Shown here: positions 55,451 to 64,000 of the stretch, in pieces
Layout: every line of letters begins with the position of its first letter
Numbering within the stretch: position 1 is the stretch's first letter
Assembly: GCA_018398815.1 (NCBI GenBank)
Contig: CM031628.1
Location: forward strand, 3,878,507-3,942,506
Origin: Conus ventricosus
Taxonomy: Eukaryota > Mollusca > Gastropoda > Neogastropoda > Conidae
DNA length: 64,000 nt
Direction of reading: 5' to 3'
Position numbers and translations under genes: made by a program
The notes under the pieces: generated by a model
The model's input: the letters and a program-made list of their open reading frames with translations, nothing else
Told to the model about the DNA's origin: nothing
The model's database searches: none

Positions 55451-57300
55451 TGTGCACTGACGTTCATGAAAACAAGCAGGTGAACCCTGGCAGTGCGACA
55501 CGTAGGTTCAAAGAGGTCGGGGGGTCTGTAACTAATAATGAGTTCGAGCTACGCCTTGCTCAGGGTGCCGGTGACTGACAAGTGCCAGGGCTTCCAGTAT
55601 ATAGGAGACAGACTTGCTTCAGCACTGTAGCAGAGCAGCCGAGGACGGTTACGACGGCATAGAAGGACGGCTTAGGACAGTGAATACTACAACTGAATCT
55701 GTAAGACCAGAGACTGATAAGGGATAGAGTGAAGGACTTGACTTTGTGCTTAGCGCCACTGAAGGGCTTGGGAAGAATCTTGACGAGACCTCAAAGCCAG
55801 TGTCTGAACTGACCGGTGAGGTAGAGTGCGTGTGCATGAATGTGCAAGTGCGCAAATAAATAAACATGCTTGTCCAAAGTGGGGCAAACGCTTTAGGTCC
55901 AAGTCTGAAGAGGGGGTTGTCTGTGCTGCGTTTTGCGCAACAGGTCTTGCTCAGACATGTTCCAAAGACATGGGTCTGTCTTTTAGGTTCTCAAATGACT
56001 GAACCGTGTTTTTTTCAAGACATTATCAGTATAAGTGACGTGCATTTCCTCAAAACAATGTATTTGTTAGAGACAACTCAGAATTATGATAATGACAACT
56101 CGTTTGACATTGACATTAGATATTTGTTGAACAAAACAACAACAAAAAACCGAATGATACATAACATTTTTACTTAAGCGCCTCTCATAGCCAGAAGTTT
56201 TTTTGTTTTGTTTTTTCAATGGTCTTGACAACACATCTTTTCAATATGTATGTCTTTATAATAGTGTGCCTTTCATACCAGGATACACAACAAATGAGTC
56301 ATATCCAAATTACGTATCTTTTGATTTTGATATAATCCACAAAACCTCGTCATCCAATCAAATAACCCTTACTTCTCCCCTTCCCCTTCCACAGCAAATA
56401 TTTCCTATGCCTGAAAGGGACACACGCACACACACGCGCGCGCGCTCACGCGAGGGCAAGATAGGCGGTCTTCAATGACTATGCCTGTAGTTTGTTGATC
56501 GGAGTTGTCTTTCTTGGGTGTTACTTTCAGGAAGTAGTATCATTTCTTCTGCGTACTTACAGTGCCCATGATGATCAAACATTAAGAAATTGCAACAAAT
56601 TCTTTGGAAACATATCACACCTGAATAAAAGGTCTAAGAGAAAACGAACACGGTTTTTTCTTTTTTCTTTTTTGTATCTTCAAGCATTTTACAAACTATC
56701 ACATCAGTGCCAATCCCTCGTGCAGTTTCAGTTGTGATGTTCGACGCTGGACACGACTTTCTCCTTGGGCAAAGACTTGCTTGTTTAAGATTTGTCCATG
56801 TGGCAGCACTCCAGTCATTTTAGTTAGAAGTAATGTCATCTTGTGATGTCAAATGTCACTGATCTACTATCCTGTGAAATGTGGATGCTTCTGGTTGAGT
56901 TCACATGTAATTTTGTATATTGTTGCACGACAGTTTCGTTGAGAGAGAGAGAGAGATGTTCTATTGAGAGGTAAAAGAACAGAACTTGTACACGTTCATC
57001 AAGTATGTTCTATGAAAGAAACGTAATAAACTTTTCATGTCCTTCCACGGTTTCCATGGAAACGACAATCATAAGAAGGGTTTAAAACACATCCAATCTG
57101 ACTGTGACGCTGTTCACATTGAATTGCAATGAATAACTAACATGGCGTGAAGGCATGTAGGCCACTCAGAAGCTCAAATGCACAATAGTTTGATGTTAAA
57201 TCAAAATGCTCTTATTTTAAAACGGGAATGTGGATGTTGGCGCACACGCATGCGTACGAGTATGCATATGTGTGCATACGTGTGTGTGTGTGTGACATCT
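55451..57300. other. Unassigned
   Basis: At 55610-55830 one plus-strand frame is open except for a single stop (ETDLLQHCSRAAEDGYDG, then SATEGLGKNLDETSKPVSEL). It could be an eroded exon; no family recognised. CG/CA repeat at 56421-56448. Confidence 0.35.
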
Positions 57301-57313
57301 CCAAGCACGTATG

Positions 57314-57392
57314 GTTTTTTTTTTTTTTTTGTTTTTTTTTTTCTTTTTTTTTTTTTTGGGGGGGGGGGGGGGGGAGGGGGGGGGGGGGGTGT
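57314..57392. repeat. Poly-T then poly-G low complexity
   Basis: T-runs at 57314-57357 followed by G-runs at 57358-57390. Frames are artefacts. Confidence 0.9.
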
Positions 57393-57650
57393 TTTTTTTG
57401 CTCAGCATCAGAACCATCGACACTGTCCAATTTTTTTTCCCGAAAATTTTTCAGGTAGAATCTCTGACATTTTGGCAATGTCATGTAAAAAAAAAAAAAG
57501 TCAACTGTGTTCGAATTTATGCCATGATTTTGGAGGAAAAAAAAAGAAAGAACATAGAGCTCTCTGGCACGAGACAGTCTCAGGGGTGTCACGAGAATCG
57601 ACTGGACTTACGATCTCGTAGATCTGTTCCACATTGTTTACCTACTGACG

Positions 57651-57715
57651 AACCGGAAGTGATGCTTGATTACTAGTTAATGAACTTCCGGTTGAGTAGA
57701 GCAACATATAAACAA
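57651..57715 (+). promoter_or_regulatory. Inverted CCGGAAGT pair with downstream TATA-like box
   Basis: AACCGGAAGT and ACTTCCGGTT form 10-bp inverted arms about 22 bases apart, and ATATAAAC follows about 15 bases later. CCGGAAGT is the ETS-family consensus. This could be a promoter or an LTR promoter, but no downstream gene was recognised. Confidence 0.25.
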
Positions 57716-58780
57716 TCGGACGGCGATCCAAGCAGCAAGCCCAACTCGGTAGTAACGAAGCAACAGAACTGTATATTAATAGTCGGACCCGAGTCACGTT
57801 ATAAGGGGTTCTTCTGTCCTGAAAAACTCGTAGGATTCTGAGGCATGTCATTCAACTTGTATGATGTAGTTGGTGGACTATGACACTGGATGTGGCGTAG
57901 CGTACATGGACTATTCCCCCCTGGTACAGAGACACCGCTAGGATGAAGAATCAAACTGCTGTTCTTTGACATTCCCCGGACAGACTGAGATGAATGACCA
58001 AACCTGGTTCTTATCTCTTGCTGAATCACTCTCGGATAGAGAAAAGGTCGGCTCTGGGAACAAGCTGAAAGTCTTTACTTGCAGCACAAGATTAAAAGAT
58101 TAGTCTTCATAAAACAGTCACACTGGTCGATTAAGGGAGACATGCTTCATTTCGAATAGCTGTAATCCATTCTCTCTTAAACACAACAGACTGACTATAG
58201 CTGTGGCTGGTGAATTCGAAAGTTTGATGAACACGACGTAGCTTAGCCACTCCACAAACATGGAAAATTCTGGAAAGCTGGATAATCATGACGCAGTAAA
58301 TGTAATCAAAACACATGGTGGAAGTTTGATAAATTTGGGAATCATGACGTATCATCGCCATTCAAAATGCACGGGATATTCTAGGAACAATTCCTGGAAC
58401 CTTGTAAAGTTTTGGGCTCTCTAAGCAGACTTCTGAGACTCTTAAGAAAATTCCACAATCATTACGTGGCCTTCGTGTACGTCATCTGGTAAGTTGATGT
58501 CACGTGGAACATGGAACACTTCAACAAAGCCACAAGGTATAAAGCTGAGCCAACAAGCGACGCCAAGCCAAAAACTACTGTGAATGAAAGACATGTCCCT
58601 AAAAGCTTTCGCTATGAGGACGTAAAACTCAACTACTTTCCCCTACGCCAAGCTAACTCAACTCGTTTTTAACAGAAACCTTCTACGGAAGAGAGAGGGA
58701 GAGAGGAGAGAGATGATGATGATCATGATGTAATACAGTATGATATGATATGATACAACATATTGCAATATACATCCTTG
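57716..58780. other. Unassigned
   Basis: A second TATAAA box occurs at 58539 in GGTATAAAGCTGAGCC. No coding evidence. Possibly an old LTR, but no partner repeat is seen in the window. Confidence 0.35.
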
Positions 58781-58900
58781 TCTCTATTCCATGGAAATAA
58801 CACAACAGTTAAAGAGTAAACCCTTAAGGACCAGACATATTTGTCTCTATTCCATGGAAATAACACAACAGTTAAAGAGCAAACCCTTAGGGATCCGACA
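58781..58900. repeat. Two tandem copies of a 62-bp unit
   Basis: TGTCTCTATTCCATGGAAAT and AACACAACAGTTAAAGAG occur at 58781 and 58843. A GT microsatellite follows at 58944-58973. Confidence 0.8.
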
Positions 58901-58940
58901 TATTCTTTCTTCCCTAGCCCATCAAATTGATTCTGCGATT

Positions 58941-58976
<36 letters not shown>

Positions 58977-59059
58977 ATGCACCCTTGTTTGTAGGTGCAT
59001 GGTACTTACTGTAATATTCATCTTCTTATTGGTTTCATTGACGTTTTCTTTAAACTTTT

Positions 59060-59142
59060 CAGAATTTGTAAGCGCTTAGGGCTTATGATTAAGATTAAGC
59101 GCTATAAAGAATCATTACTGATATTATTATTATTATATGGTG
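59060..59142 (+). repeat. SINE/LINE tail fragment ending in (TTA)n
   Basis: GTAAGCGCTTAGGGC, then TTAAGCGCTATAAAG, and TATTATTATTATTA. This GCGCT-containing tail before a TTA repeat is common at the 3' ends of invertebrate SINEs (general knowledge). Confidence 0.45.
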
Positions 59143-59701
59143 TACGCAGAGGTGCTTTATCATCATTTTCCATTACTTCACACTCTGGCATCCTGTGTAC
59201 ATGGCACACCATCTTACAAAAGTCATATACCGAGTGTTGCAAGTACTTACGTACGTTTACCTGACTGGAGAGGAGGAAGACGAAGGACTATGTCTTGCAC
59301 AAGAGGCTTGACGTCCAGAACGTGTCTTTCCACAGGTAAACCCCACTGTACCTCCGCTCAGCCACACACACTACAGACAGGTACAGTCCAGTCAAGAACT
59401 TAGACATTCAAAGCTGAGAAACGTCGTCTTCTTCTGCGTACGCTGGCTGATACTCCTGCGGACACTCCCCGAATAGACAGGCAAGGATTAATCCATCTAC
59501 CCAACAAAAGGTGTGGAGTTTTGTGTGTATGACAGTTTTTGTTTTTGTTTTTTCTTTATCCGCCATTAACGCAGCCATACTCCAACTTTGGGAAGGTGCA
59601 TGCTATGTGTAACAAGTCATCTGGCCTTCTCTTCCGAAAGTTGGTGATGGGATTTTACGTGCGTGCAAGATATGCGTGCGTTCACACACGGAACCTCGAT
59701 T
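59143..59701. other. Unassigned
   Basis: No repeat or exon recognised. Confidence 0.5.
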
Positions 59702-59864
59702 TATAGTCTCATTGGAAGGACTGTGTGGGAAATGAAGTCAGAACCAATGTTAACTCCGAGGGAAAAATCCCCCTGTACAGAAACGGCCCAGCGGAGATTC
59801 GAACCTGCAACCCTCGGATCACCAAGATCATGAGTCCGGCGCTCTACCACTGTACCAATGAGCC
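59702..59864 (-). mobile_element. tRNA-derived SINE
   Basis: On the minus strand, GGCTCATTGGTACAGTGGTA (A box) and GCAGGTTCGAATCTCCGC (B box) form a tRNA-like head with CAT at the anticodon position. A body ending near CACACAGTCCTTCCAATGAG follows. The head lacks full tRNA pairing and continues into a body, so it is a SINE and not a tRNA gene. The downstream CACACAGTC block also occurs in the retroposon at 6024-6886. Confidence 0.6.
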
Positions 59865-60000
59865 ATTCCCACCCCCACCCCCTACCCCCATCCCCTTCCC
59901 AATCCACTGCACCTCTGCTCCCAGAAGATGGTCGCAGGTGGAAAAGACAGATTTTAAATTTTATTAATAGCACACCGCCAAAAAAAAAAAAAAAAAAAAA

Positions 60001-60530
60001 AGTAGACAAACGAATCACAAGACAAAACACGTCGCATTTCGACCTCTTGGGTCTTCTTCAGGCAAGATACAAAACACTCAGGACAGCGAAAATGAACGAG
60101 CAATCACTTCTCTTCATCCACTTCAGCGCCAGATGGGCATGGAATGAAAACGAGGCTGTCAAGAAGGCGACAATATGTGAGACGAGGTAGTAAAGATGAT
60201 AATTATATTACTAATAGGAATAATAATAATGGTAATGAGGAAGAATAATAATGGTAATGATGATGATAAAAATATTAAAGAACATAAACAAAGACAGGAG
60301 TACTATCACTTTTGGTGATAATATGGCGGAAGCAGTTCTGTAGGGGAGAAAGGATTAGAGGGTTAGAGGATTCTTAAAAAGCATGGTTGCCATGGCAACG
60401 GTCTTAGTGGCGATGGCGATGTTAATGGTAGTGATGGTAATAGCAATAATAACAATTGTACTCATGATAATGATGATAACGCTAACAACTATGGTAATGG
60501 TAATAATAGTACTGCTAATACAAGCATGAT
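60001..60530 (-). repeat. Dispersed repeat, partner of 47999-48490
   Basis: Preceded by a 20-base A-run at 59982-60001. Shares more than 400 bp with the partner, including GGTTGCCATGGCAACGGTCT-like sequence near 60384. A/T-rich GATAAT microsatellites follow to 60650. Confidence 0.65.
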
Positions 60531-61025
60531 ACAGAAATATGATTTTTTTTAAACGAAAAAAACAGTAAGAATAATATGGATAATATTAATGATAATGATA
60601 ATATTAATGATAATGATAATATTAATGATAATGATAGTATTAATACTAATACTAAGGCAAAGGAGGAAGCAAGAAAAAAAAAGAAAAGTAGAGGAGGCGG
60701 AGGGAAGACAGGAAGAACAAAGAGAAGGAAGGTATAAATTATGGGGAGGATGGAATCTAATAGGTATATAGATAATCATAATATGTATATTAATAGTTTT
60801 AATAATACTTATGATTGTAACCACATAGTAATCTAGTGACGCTATAGCAGGCTATAGCAGTGGTAAGCTGCAATGTCAGAGATATTGTAAAGAATGATAA
60901 TTATATTAATGATAGTAGTAAATATGACATTTGTAACAGTTAGTAAGTTGTAACAAAAGGTATACTGATGATTAAAAAAGATTTTTTTTTTAAAAGACAG
61001 GTGAAGGTGCATGACAGCCCTTGAT
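60531..61025. other. A/T-rich sequence with AATGAT repeats
   Basis: Imperfect TAATGATAATGATAATAT repeats at 60585-60640. No gene recognised. Confidence 0.6.
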
Positions 61026-61029
61026 TTTG

Positions 61030-61255
61030 AAATGGCCAGGCAAGATCTGAACACAGCACAGTTTGAAATGGCCAAGCAAGGTCTGAACACAGCACAGTTT
61101 GAAATGGCCAAGCAAGGTCTGAACACAGCACAGTTTGAAATGGCCAAGCAAGGTCTGAACACAGCACAGTTTGAAATGGCCAAGCAAGGTCTGAACACAG
61201 CACAGTTTGAAATGGCCAAGCAAGGTCTGAACACAGCACAGTTTGAAATGGCCAG
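61030..61255. repeat. 36-bp minisatellite inside the receptor pseudogene
   Basis: About six copies of GAAATGGCCAAGCAAGGTCT then GAACACAGCACAGTTT. Because 36 is divisible by 3, both strands stay open across the array, which is why long frames appear. It abuts a leucine-rich-repeat block on the minus strand. Confidence 0.9.
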
Positions 61256-61806
61256 CGTACAACTCCTGAAGGTTGCTCAGTCCCTTCAACAATCCACGAG
61301 GAAAGTCCGATAACTGCTTTCCCCGGAGGTCCAGTTGGTGAGACAGAGGGATGGAACAGTCTTCCCCTGACACATGTTTTATGTTTATGCCGGACAGATG
61401 AAGGCTGACCTGAAAAAGCTTTTAACCATGTTCCAGAGGCGGCCGTATAGACGGAACAGTCCTGTACCGTTTTCATACAGGCCACACGTTTTACTCCCAT
61501 TCTTGTCTTTCAAAAGGTGAAGAAGCTCCGTGGTACATTCCATGTCATGTACCACTCACAGTGAAACATATCCTTTTAGAGTGTAGGGACTTGCATGATG
61601 TGAGACAAAAACACTTACAGCAGACTCCATAAAAACCTTGTTCAGATATGTCCCACCTCATGTGACCTTTGAATTTCTGAAAGACATTATACCATTTTTC
61701 ATCTGATCTAAGATTTTACAGAAGAAAGATTTCTAATGAAATTTCTTGTGCGTTTTTAGAACGTATATTTAAAGAGATGTGTGAATGTTTTGGGTTGTTG
61801 TGTGTG

Positions 61807-61827
61807 TTGGTGTGTGTGTGTGTGTGT

Positions 61828-61860
<33 letters not shown>
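61807..61860. repeat. (GT)n microsatellite
   Basis: TG dinucleotides over about 54 bp. Confidence 0.9.
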
Positions 61861-61864
<4 letters not shown>

Positions 61865-61883
61865 CGAGTTGACTTCAACGTAG

Positions 61884-61936
61884 TGACAGCCCTGATATGA
61901 CCCTTTGCGGTCGGCTGGCTATAAGCAACATTACCT
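61884..61936 (-). repeat. Short dispersed repeat, also at 24868-24917
   Basis: Shares CCCTTTGCGGTCGGCTGG and CTATAAGCAACATTA with the other site. Here it lies between decayed LRR segments and shows that mobile DNA has entered the gene. Confidence 0.55.
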
Positions 61937-62135
61937 GACCTTACATTAAGGTTGAGGAGCCCAGAGAAGGACCTCAGTCTGTGGAGGTCCAGGTGTGTCA
62001 GTGTGGTGAAGCTCGGGTCCAGACTTCGGAGTCCACGACAGGTCCTAGCCTCGGAAGACCGGTTGGAGAAGAGAGACACCATGTGGGTTGTTCGCGAGAT
62101 CCAAGTGACTCAGGTTGCTGACGTTTGACGTTCTG

Positions 62136-62138
62136 TAG

Positions 62139-62180
<42 letters not shown>

Positions 62181-62194
62181 CTCTCTCACTCTCT

Positions 62195-62239
<45 letters not shown>
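62136..62239. repeat. (CT)n then (CA)n microsatellite
   Basis: CT repeats at 62136-62194 and CA repeats at 62198-62239. Confidence 0.9.
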
Positions 62240-62241
<2 letters not shown>

Positions 62242-63221
62242 TTTCAAACACGTATTCGTCTGTTAACGTGTATGTTTTCATACGTCATTACCTGTACGTA
62301 TTTATTTGTCTTTCATTTTCTGTCATCAGTCCTGAAGACAGTCTATACCGAAACGTTGAAGGTCTTTTTTTTTCTTCTATTTTCAAATCTGAGCATCCCC
62401 AAAGATAATCTGTATTGCTCTACTACACACGTACTGTTCTCTGCTGGTTAATGGCTCACATCAATGACTCTGACATTGGGAAGTTCTGGTCAGAGCAGCT
62501 CAGACCAAAAGCAGTGTTTCAGATTCAGCTATATCAACATTCGGTTCTTGAGCAGACTCTCTGCTTTCATGCCGCTGCCAGTAGCGTCGAGACAACGGAC
62601 ATCCGGGTACTCTCTGGCAGGAAACTCGTGTTCACAGAAGAAACAGATACACTCGAAGGTGCGTGTAGGACCCAGAGAAGTACTGTCATCAATTGCTGAA
62701 CAAACCAGCTGGGAGCAATCCTGCACCACCCTTGGAAGCCTGCGCTGTGTTCACATAGGGTGCAGGCACGCACAGGGGCATTCCAGGAAACGGGTGTTCA
62801 CAGACAAAAGCCAGTCCCCGACAGGAGCACGGGTGAGGACAGGTCACGTTGCAGTGCCGTTCATTCATCGTGCTGGGGGCAATGAGGTCTGGCATCACAC
62901 ACGTGATCCGGGTGCAGACACACCTGAGACCGACGACAGCGGAAGTACCCAGGACAGGTGTAGGTCTGACAATCTGTCTCATCCTCTTTGTAAGGACAGT
63001 CATCAGTTCCGTTCAGTTCACTGGTTTATTTAATGTCTTTTCATCGCCAGATTGTATTAGACACTTAAAAAAAAAAAAACACCCAAAACCCAACCTCCAC
63101 ACTCAACTTATCTATGTTAGTACTTTCAAACCAACATCTGATATATGCATATTTGCATAAAGAAAACACCCCAGTAGTACACAAAATTCTTGATCTTTAT
63201 AAAAAAAAAAAATGTAACCTG

Positions 63222-63780
63222 TCACTGCGAAATAACCATGGCAATTTCAGCAACATATGAACTATATAAGACAGTATTGACATTGTCAAAGTTATTCATC
63301 CCAATGCCTTTCTCCTGATAGAGCGAGGTCAACACTGAGCATTCAAACAAAAGATGATGTACAGAAATGTTTTCTCTGCAGACACAAGTAATACCGTGAG
63401 AGTATTTAGTGTTCCAAGTATTCAGCCTTAATTTATGAATTAATCTGACAACGTGTCTGGGGCACGATGGTAAAGTAGCCATTTTTGACTAAAATTCTGC
63501 TTAGTACATACTTGTCCATAATTAATTGGATTAATTAACAAGAGGACAAATCTAAGGGTTGTTTAATAGATTTTCAGTGTTTCCATTTGCTCCGTCGTTT
63601 GCAAGACTGGCTGCCATTCATTCCACTTTATACCACAGTGAGATGGGACGCAACAAAAATCAATGCCTATGCCTAAAGTTATGGAACAATGCAGTAAATG
63701 TTTTATTTCAAAAAGCAATTCTTTTCTTTTTGCAGTCCTGATGCTCTAGTGATCGTAAAATAGATTTGGAATCAACACAC
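63222..63780 (-). pseudogene. LINE ORF2 C-terminal fragment, RNase H and cysteine tail
   Basis: Minus strand, high to low: VDSKSILRSLEHQD (RNase H aspartate motif) at about 63770, FCCVPSHCGIKWNE (end of RNase H) at about 63640, a stop-filled gap, then PRHVVRLIHKLRLNTWNTKY and CVCRENISVHHLLFECSVL at 63470-63320. The C-x-C...HH...C cluster is the usual C-terminal signature of this LINE type. Degenerate, 5' truncated; no RT core. It may continue beyond 63780. Confidence 0.65.
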
Positions 63781-64000
63781 AATAAAATATTATAAAAGTA
63801 ATTGGTGTATCATACATATAAGTCAAAGTCTTCAGACAGTCATGGACGCCGTTACATCACACAAACCCCGGGTACACGTTGAGCCACCAAGGGCACTCAA
63901 AATGGGTGGGGATTAGTCTGAGCCCGGTTTTTGGTCTGTTGTGTCATGGGGATGAGCATACTGCCGATGCTGAGGTAGAAGAAGTCAGTGATAGTGGGCA
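63781..64000. other. Window end, unassigned
   Basis: No recognised feature. Confidence 0.5.

Larger units (their letters stand above)
61256..63010 (-). pseudogene. LDLa and leucine-rich-repeat receptor, GRL101/RXFP-like, degraded
   Basis: Minus strand, high to low: an LDL-receptor class A module (DDCPYKEDETDCQTYTCPG, then FRCRRSQVCLHPDHVCD) at 63000-62870, and a leucine-rich-repeat N-cap (CNVTCPHPCSCRGLAFVC) at about 62850. Next come EYPDVRCLDATGSGM and LLKNRM (62600-62540), LRR segments (SFTTLTHLDLHRLRSFSGLL) at about 62010-61950, and HQLDLRGKQLSDFPRGLLKG (about 61340-61280). This order matches LDLa-LRR G-protein-coupled receptors such as molluscan GRL101. A 4-bp tandem duplication (TGAA) near 62866 and several other shifts break the frame. 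No seven-helix region is present before the array at 61255. Microsatellites interrupt it at 61807-61860 and 62136-62239. Confidence 0.6.

Noticed and set aside
59780..59864. tRNA-Met-like gene on the minus strand
   Set aside because: A and B boxes are present, but the arms do not pair fully and the sequence runs on into a SINE body. Likewise 6800-6886.
61011..61313. Plus-strand repeat protein with 12-residue period (QFEMAKQGLNTA)
   Set aside because: A 36-bp repeat keeps both strands open. The flanking homology is to LRR sequence on the minus strand.

Overview
This window is repeat-dense nuclear DNA from an animal, most likely a mollusc and perhaps a gastropod. The case rests on spliced exons with GT/AG borders, tRNA-headed retroposons, many micro- and minisatellites, metazoan transposon families (piggyBac, Penelope, Ty3/gypsy, non-LTR LINEs, hAT-like DNA elements) and a decayed LDLa/LRR receptor that recalls the molluscan GRL101 receptor. 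There is no bacterial-style operon. Most long open frames are low-complexity artefacts. A run of 100 N at 11401-11500 is a scaffold gap.

Host genes. Two paralogous copies of one receptor-like gene lie head to head. Copy A is on the minus strand (exons at 8799-8600 and 2633-2415). Copy B is on the plus strand (25592-25773, 26397-26615, 29054-29152, 35458-35569, and perhaps 39146-39200). Both carry an Ig-like exon of exactly 219 bp with matching splice sites and phase. Copy B continues in phase through a Pro/Ser/Thr stalk and a transmembrane segment to a short tail. Homology extends into the intron upstream of exon 1, where copy A carries a 1.9-kb G-rich minisatellite and copy B a short related array. 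At the right end (61.3-63.0 kb, minus) lies a frameshifted LDLa-LRR receptor gene.

Mobile elements. (1) 1-2012: a decayed zinc-finger DNA transposon with a 529-bp element inserted in it. (2) 4.2-7.3 kb: a broken piggyBac transposase; a tRNA-headed retroposon with 14-bp target duplications interrupts the sequence just after it. (3) 12.3-21.4 kb: a nest in which a GTTCCCC-rich inverted repeat encloses a LINE, which encloses a hAT-like element, which encloses a 6.83-kb LTR retrotransposon with near-identical LTRs and a 5-bp duplication. Its integrase remnants lie upstream of RT/RNase H (Gmr1-like order). (4) 21.9-23.6 and 53.1-55.0 kb: two copies of a hAT-like family with 5-bp duplications. (5) 30.4-34.05 kb: two Penelope-like copies forming a 3.6-kb palindrome, with hammerhead-ribozyme motifs near its outer ends. 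(6) 38.4-43 kb: two more copies of the zinc-finger family, one interrupted by a 1.3-kb internally repetitive element. (7) LINE RNase H fragments at 44.6, 50.6 and 63.2 kb.

The strongest biological threads are a group of related zinc-finger DNA transposons with 5- and 6-bp duplications, the Penelope palindrome with a ribozyme, the unusual pol order of the LTR element, and the inverted pair of receptor genes. Almost every element looks non-autonomous or dead. The LTR element is the clearest recent arrival.
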